Shown here: positions 61,881-64,000 of the stretch, one piece after another
Layout of the letters: each line of letters begins with the position of its first letter
Numbering within the stretch: position 1 is the first letter of the stretch
Source of the DNA: Rhizobium sp. FY34
GTDB lineage: Bacteria; Pseudomonadota; Alphaproteobacteria; Rhizobiales; Rhizobiaceae
Length of the DNA stretch: 64,000 nucleotides
Direction: 5' to 3'
Assembly: GCF_005222845.1 (NCBI RefSeq)
Contig: NZ_STFZ01000011.1
Location: forward strand, 151,996-215,995
The notes under the pieces: model-generated
Database searches by the model: none
Told to the model about the DNA's origin: nothing
Seen by the model: the letters and a program-made list of their open reading frames with translations, nothing else
Translations under genes and position numbers: made by a program

Positions 61881-61903
61881 CCGGCAGGCCATAGAAACAG
61901 ACC

Positions 61904-61929
61904 AGAAAAGGCGGATATCCGCCTTTTCT
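61904..61929 (+). terminator. terminator after znuA
   Basis: A perfect 26-base palindrome (AGAAAAGGCGGAT and its complement) starting 23 bases after the znuA stop; the right arm gives TTTTCTT, so it fits a rho-independent terminator. The Zur box of the next gene begins 12 bases further. Confidence 0.8.
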
Positions 61930-61940
61930 TAGCACTATCA

Positions 61941-61957
61941 ATGTAATGTTATAACAA
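61941..61957 (+). promoter_or_regulatory. Zur-box-like palindrome upstream of COG0523 GTPase
   Basis: ATGTAAT-GTT-ATAACAA, same 7-3-7 layout and half-sites as the boxes in the znu gap; it ends 12 bases before the chosen start. It also contains the exact palindrome TGTTATAACA. Confidence 0.65.
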
Positions 61958-61969
61958 ATGGAGTTCGAG

Positions 61970-63175
61970 ATGGATGAAAGATTGCCCGTCACGGTTCTGT
62001 CCGGCTTTCTCGGTGCCGGCAAGACGACGCTGCTCAACCATATTCTCGCCAACCGCGATGGGCTTCGGGTTGCGGTCATCGTCAACGATATGAGCGAGGT
62101 CAATATCGACGCGGCCCTGGTGCGTGATGGCGGCGCCGACCTGTCGCGCACGCAAGAGCAACTGGTCGAGATGACCAATGGCTGCATCTGCTGCACGCTG
62201 CGCGATGACCTGCTGAAGGAAGTGCGCCAACTGGCCGAACAGAAACGCTTCGATTACCTGCTGATCGAATCCACCGGCATTGCCGAGCCCTTGCCGGTGG
62301 CCGCCACCTTCGAGTTTCGTGACGAAAACGGCCAGAGCCTGTCGGATATCGCCCGGCTCGACACGATGGTGACCGTGGTGGATGCCGCCCATCTGTTGAA
62401 GGATTACGGATCCTCCGATTTCCTCGCAGACCGTGGCGAAACAGCCGGTGAAGGCGATAACCGCACGCTGGTCGATCTTCTGGTCGAGCAGATCGAGTTT
62501 GCCGATGTCGTGGTGCTGAACAAAATCTCCAGCGCCAGTGCCGACGAGCTTGCCGCCGCCCGCGCCATCATTGCCGGTCTCAATCCCGACGCACAGATCA
62601 TCGAGGCCGATTTCGGCCATGTGCCGGCCCGCTCACTTCTGGGAACCGGGCTTTTTGATTTCGGCAAGGCCGAAACCCATCCACTGTGGTTCAAGGAATT
62701 GCACGGTTTTGGCGATCATGTGCCGGAAACCGAGGAATATGGCATTCATTCCTTCGTCTACCGGGCGCGGCGCCCCTTCGATCCGGAAAAGCTGCATCAC
62801 TTCATCAACCAGTCCTGGCCCGGCGTCATCCGCGCCAAGGGATTTTTCTGGCTGGCGACCAGGCCCTATCATGTGGGTGAAATTTCGCAGGCCGGCGCCC
62901 TGATCCGCACCCAGAAGCTTGGCCTCTGGTGGGCGGCGGTGCCGCGCGAACAGTGGCCGCAGGATGAAAGTTTCCGCAGCGGCCTTGCGCACTATCTCGA
63001 TCCGGTCTGGGGCGACCGTCGCCAGGAAATCGTCTTCATCGGCGCCCAGCCCATGGATGAACACTGGATCCGCAACCAGCTGGATGTCTGTCTGCTGCCG
63101 GACGGAGAATTCAAGCCCGACCGCTGGAGAGACATGCCTGATCCCTTCGTCAGTTGGAGCCAGCGCGCCGCCTGA
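61970..63175 (+). CDS. CobW/COG0523-family GTPase, probable zinc metallochaperone
   Basis: G3E-class GTPase of 401 residues. ATG 61970 has GGAG 6 bases upstream (ATG 61958 is in frame). P-loop [11 protein letters not shown], the metal-binding CxCC motif with C72, C74 and C75 (GCICC), ESTGIAEP switch region, and a C-terminal CobW_C domain ending [10 protein letters not shown]. Family members of this subgroup (ZigA/ZagA/YeiR type) deliver Zn under shortage; a Zur-box-like repeat in front and znuA next to it support that role over cobalamin synthesis. Confidence 0.93.
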   Translation: MDERLPVTVLSGFLGAGKTTLLNHILANRDGLRVAVIVNDMSEVNIDAALVRDGGADLSRTQEQLVEMTNGCICCTLRDDLLKEVRQLAEQKRFDYLLIESTGIAEPLPVAATFEFRDENGQSLSDIARLDTMVTVVDAAHLLKDYGSSDFLADRGETAGEGDNRTLVDLLVEQIEFADVVVLNKISSASADELAAARAIIAGLNPDAQIIEADFGHVPARSLLGTGLFDFGKAETHPLWFKELHGFGDHVPETEEYGIHSFVYRARRPFDPEKLHHFINQSWPGVIRAKGFFWLATRPYHVGEISQAGALIRTQKLGLWWAAVPREQWPQDESFRSGLAHYLDPVWGDRRQEIVFIGAQPMDEHWIRNQLDVCLLPDGEFKPDRWRDMPDPFVSWSQRAA

Positions 63176-63190
63176 GTGCAATGGTAGATG

Positions 63191-63225
63191 AGACAAGGCC
63201 GCCGATGTCCCCGACGGCCTTGTCT
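63191..63225. terminator. bidirectional terminator between GTPase and RcnB-like genes
   Basis: AGACAAGGCCG-13-base loop-CGGCCTTGTCT, perfect 11-bp stem between convergent genes, with a T-rich TGTTGCTCTGTTT on the plus side. Confidence 0.75.
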
Positions 63226-63246
63226 TGTTGCTCTGTTTCCCGTGCT

Positions 63247-63579
63247 TCAGCGGCCGGTTACGATGCTGGAAATCATGCCGCTGGCAGTGCCGATCAGCAG
63301 GAATTGATTGTCGACGCGCACCCACTGGTAGCCACGCGGCGGGGCCTGCAGACGATAGCGCTTGTAATCGCGCACTTCGGCAAGACGCGCACGTTCAGCG
63401 CGCGTCAGCTTGTGGCCCTTGTTCCAGCCCTGCTTCTTGACGACCGTCTTCTTCTCGATCGTCACCGTGCGTTCAACGCTGCGATTGCGGTCCTGATCAT
63501 TACCGCGATGTTCCTGCGCCTGCGCCATCGGCGCAGCAAGAATGGTGGCAGCCATCATCATGGAAACGAATATTTTCAT
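63247..63579 (-). CDS. RcnB-family periplasmic protein
   Basis: Small exported protein of 110 residues. Start ATG 63579 (GAGGA 8 bases ahead) gives signal peptide MKIFVSMMMAATILAAPMA cleaved before QEHRG. The mature part is basic and then carries the RcnB motif (APPRGYQWVRVDNQFLLIG) and a short hydrophobic end (GMISSIV). E. coli RcnB affects nickel/cobalt homeostasis; homologues in rhizobia are numerous and mostly uncharacterised. Confidence 0.85.
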   Translation of the reverse strand: MKIFVSMMMAATILAAPMAQAQEHRGNDQDRNRSVERTVTIEKKTVVKKQGWNKGHKLTRAERARLAEVRDYKRYRLQAPPRGYQWVRVDNQFLLIGTASGMISSIVTGR

Positions 63580-63734
63580 CGGGTGTGTCCTCGTGTTTTT
63601 ATATGACACTTGAACACTTATGGCTTGAACAGTGAATGCAGGATGAACCGCTCCATTACCATTTCGCAATGAAATGAGGCGATTGGCACAAGGAGTTCAG
63701 ACGTCGATATAATCTCTTCCCGCAGCGTGAACGG

Positions 63735-63759
63735 CAAAAGCCCGACACATGGCCGGGCT
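63735..63759 (-). terminator. terminator of aldo/keto reductase gene
   Basis: Read on the minus strand: AGCCCG-9-base loop-CGGGCT followed by TTTT, 30 bases after the stop codon of the partial aldo/keto reductase gene. Good rho-independent form. Confidence 0.7.
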
Positions 63760-63788
63760 CCTGTATGATCAATGCAATCGAAATGCGC

Positions 63789-64000
63789 TTAGCGAGAGGG
63801 ACCTTCGCGCTCGGCCGATTGAGCCCAGAGATTGATATCGGCATCCTTGGCAAAGACTTCGATGTCCGCCAATTCTGCAGGAGTGAAATCCGGGCGGTCC
63901 AAGGCAGCCACGCAATCCACCACCTGTTCGGGGCGGCTTGCGCCGATCAGAGCGGAAGTGACGCGACCACCGCGCAGCACCCAGGCAATCGCCATCTGCG
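63789..64000 (-). CDS. aldo/keto reductase, partial (C-terminal end)
   Basis: Only the last 70 residues are in the window; the gene continues past the right edge. The segment MAIAWVLRGGRVTSALIGAS and the ending DADINLWAQSAE match the C-terminus of YghZ-type aldo/keto reductases (L-glyceraldehyde 3-phosphate reductase group). NADPH-dependent oxidoreductase; substrate not deducible. Confidence 0.85.
   Translation of the reverse strand, partial: QMAIAWVLRGGRVTSALIGASRPEQVVDCVAALDRPDFTPAELADIEVFAKDADINLWAQSAEREGPSR

Noticed and set aside
59844-61892. 682-residue reading frame covering znuC and the antisense of znuA
   Set aside because: Only the part from 60746 encodes ZnuC; the rest is the shadow of znuA on the other strand.

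Overview
The window is a gene-dense, GC-rich chromosomal (or chromid) segment from an alphaproteobacterium, most likely of the Rhizobiaceae (Rhizobium/Agrobacterium type). The inference rests on the many ABC uptake operons with paired local regulators, the rhizobial layout of the phn genes (phnFGHIJKL, a hexapeptide transferase, phnCDE1E2, phnM, phnN), the znuA/znuCB-zur block and CTGTCAT-type PHO boxes. I see no tRNA, rRNA, insertion sequence, phage gene or CRISPR array.

Left part, 1-19,264. A minus-strand sugar operon encodes a ribose-type ABC transporter (binding protein, ATPase, permease), an aldose 1-epimerase and a GMC oxidoreductase cut by the left edge. A divergent FadR-type GntR regulator faces it, and the gap holds two near-identical palindromes. 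Next is a plus-strand unit of a metallophosphoesterase plus a Ugp/Mal-type ABC transporter, preceded by a PHO-box-like element and followed by a convergent LacI regulator. A TetR gene is divergent from a tripartite RND efflux operon with two membrane fusion lipoproteins, as in TriABC.

Middle part, 19,265-36,455. A minus-strand operon carries a urea/amide-type (UrtABCDE/FmdDEF-like) ABC transporter, formamidase (fmdA) and a zinc-ribbon FmdB. A divergent two-component pair lies next to it: a very large kinase whose sensor resembles an NCS1 nucleobase permease followed by a cysteine cluster, and a REC-LuxR response regulator. Then comes a polar amino-acid-type ABC operon with a cysteine-desulfurase-like PLP enzyme and a hydantoinase/dihydropyrimidinase, controlled by a divergent FadR-type regulator with a perfect palindrome between them.

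Phosphonate and phosphate part, 36,522-57,270. The complete C-P lyase and phosphonate uptake set is present, with a strong PHO box and PhnF-type palindromes upstream of phnG. Behind it, another PHO box precedes an iron/hexose-phosphate-type (AfuABC-like) ABC transporter followed by an inositol-monophosphatase-family phosphatase, a dual-specificity-like phosphatase and a LacI regulator. I read this as a candidate organophosphate import-and-dephosphorylation system. A fumarylacetoacetate-hydrolase-family gene and a gamma-carbonic-anhydrase-like gene follow.

Right part, 57,383-64,000. A membrane-bound diguanylate cyclase is followed by a zinc block: znuC-znuB-zur on the minus strand, znuA and a COG0523 GTPase on the plus strand. 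Zur-box-like repeats sit in the znu divergent gap and directly upstream of the GTPase. An RcnB-like periplasmic protein and the 3' end of an aldo/keto reductase close the window.

Starts were refined by eye from Shine-Dalgarno spacing and gene overlaps. Functional names come from recognised motifs and gene order, not from database searches.
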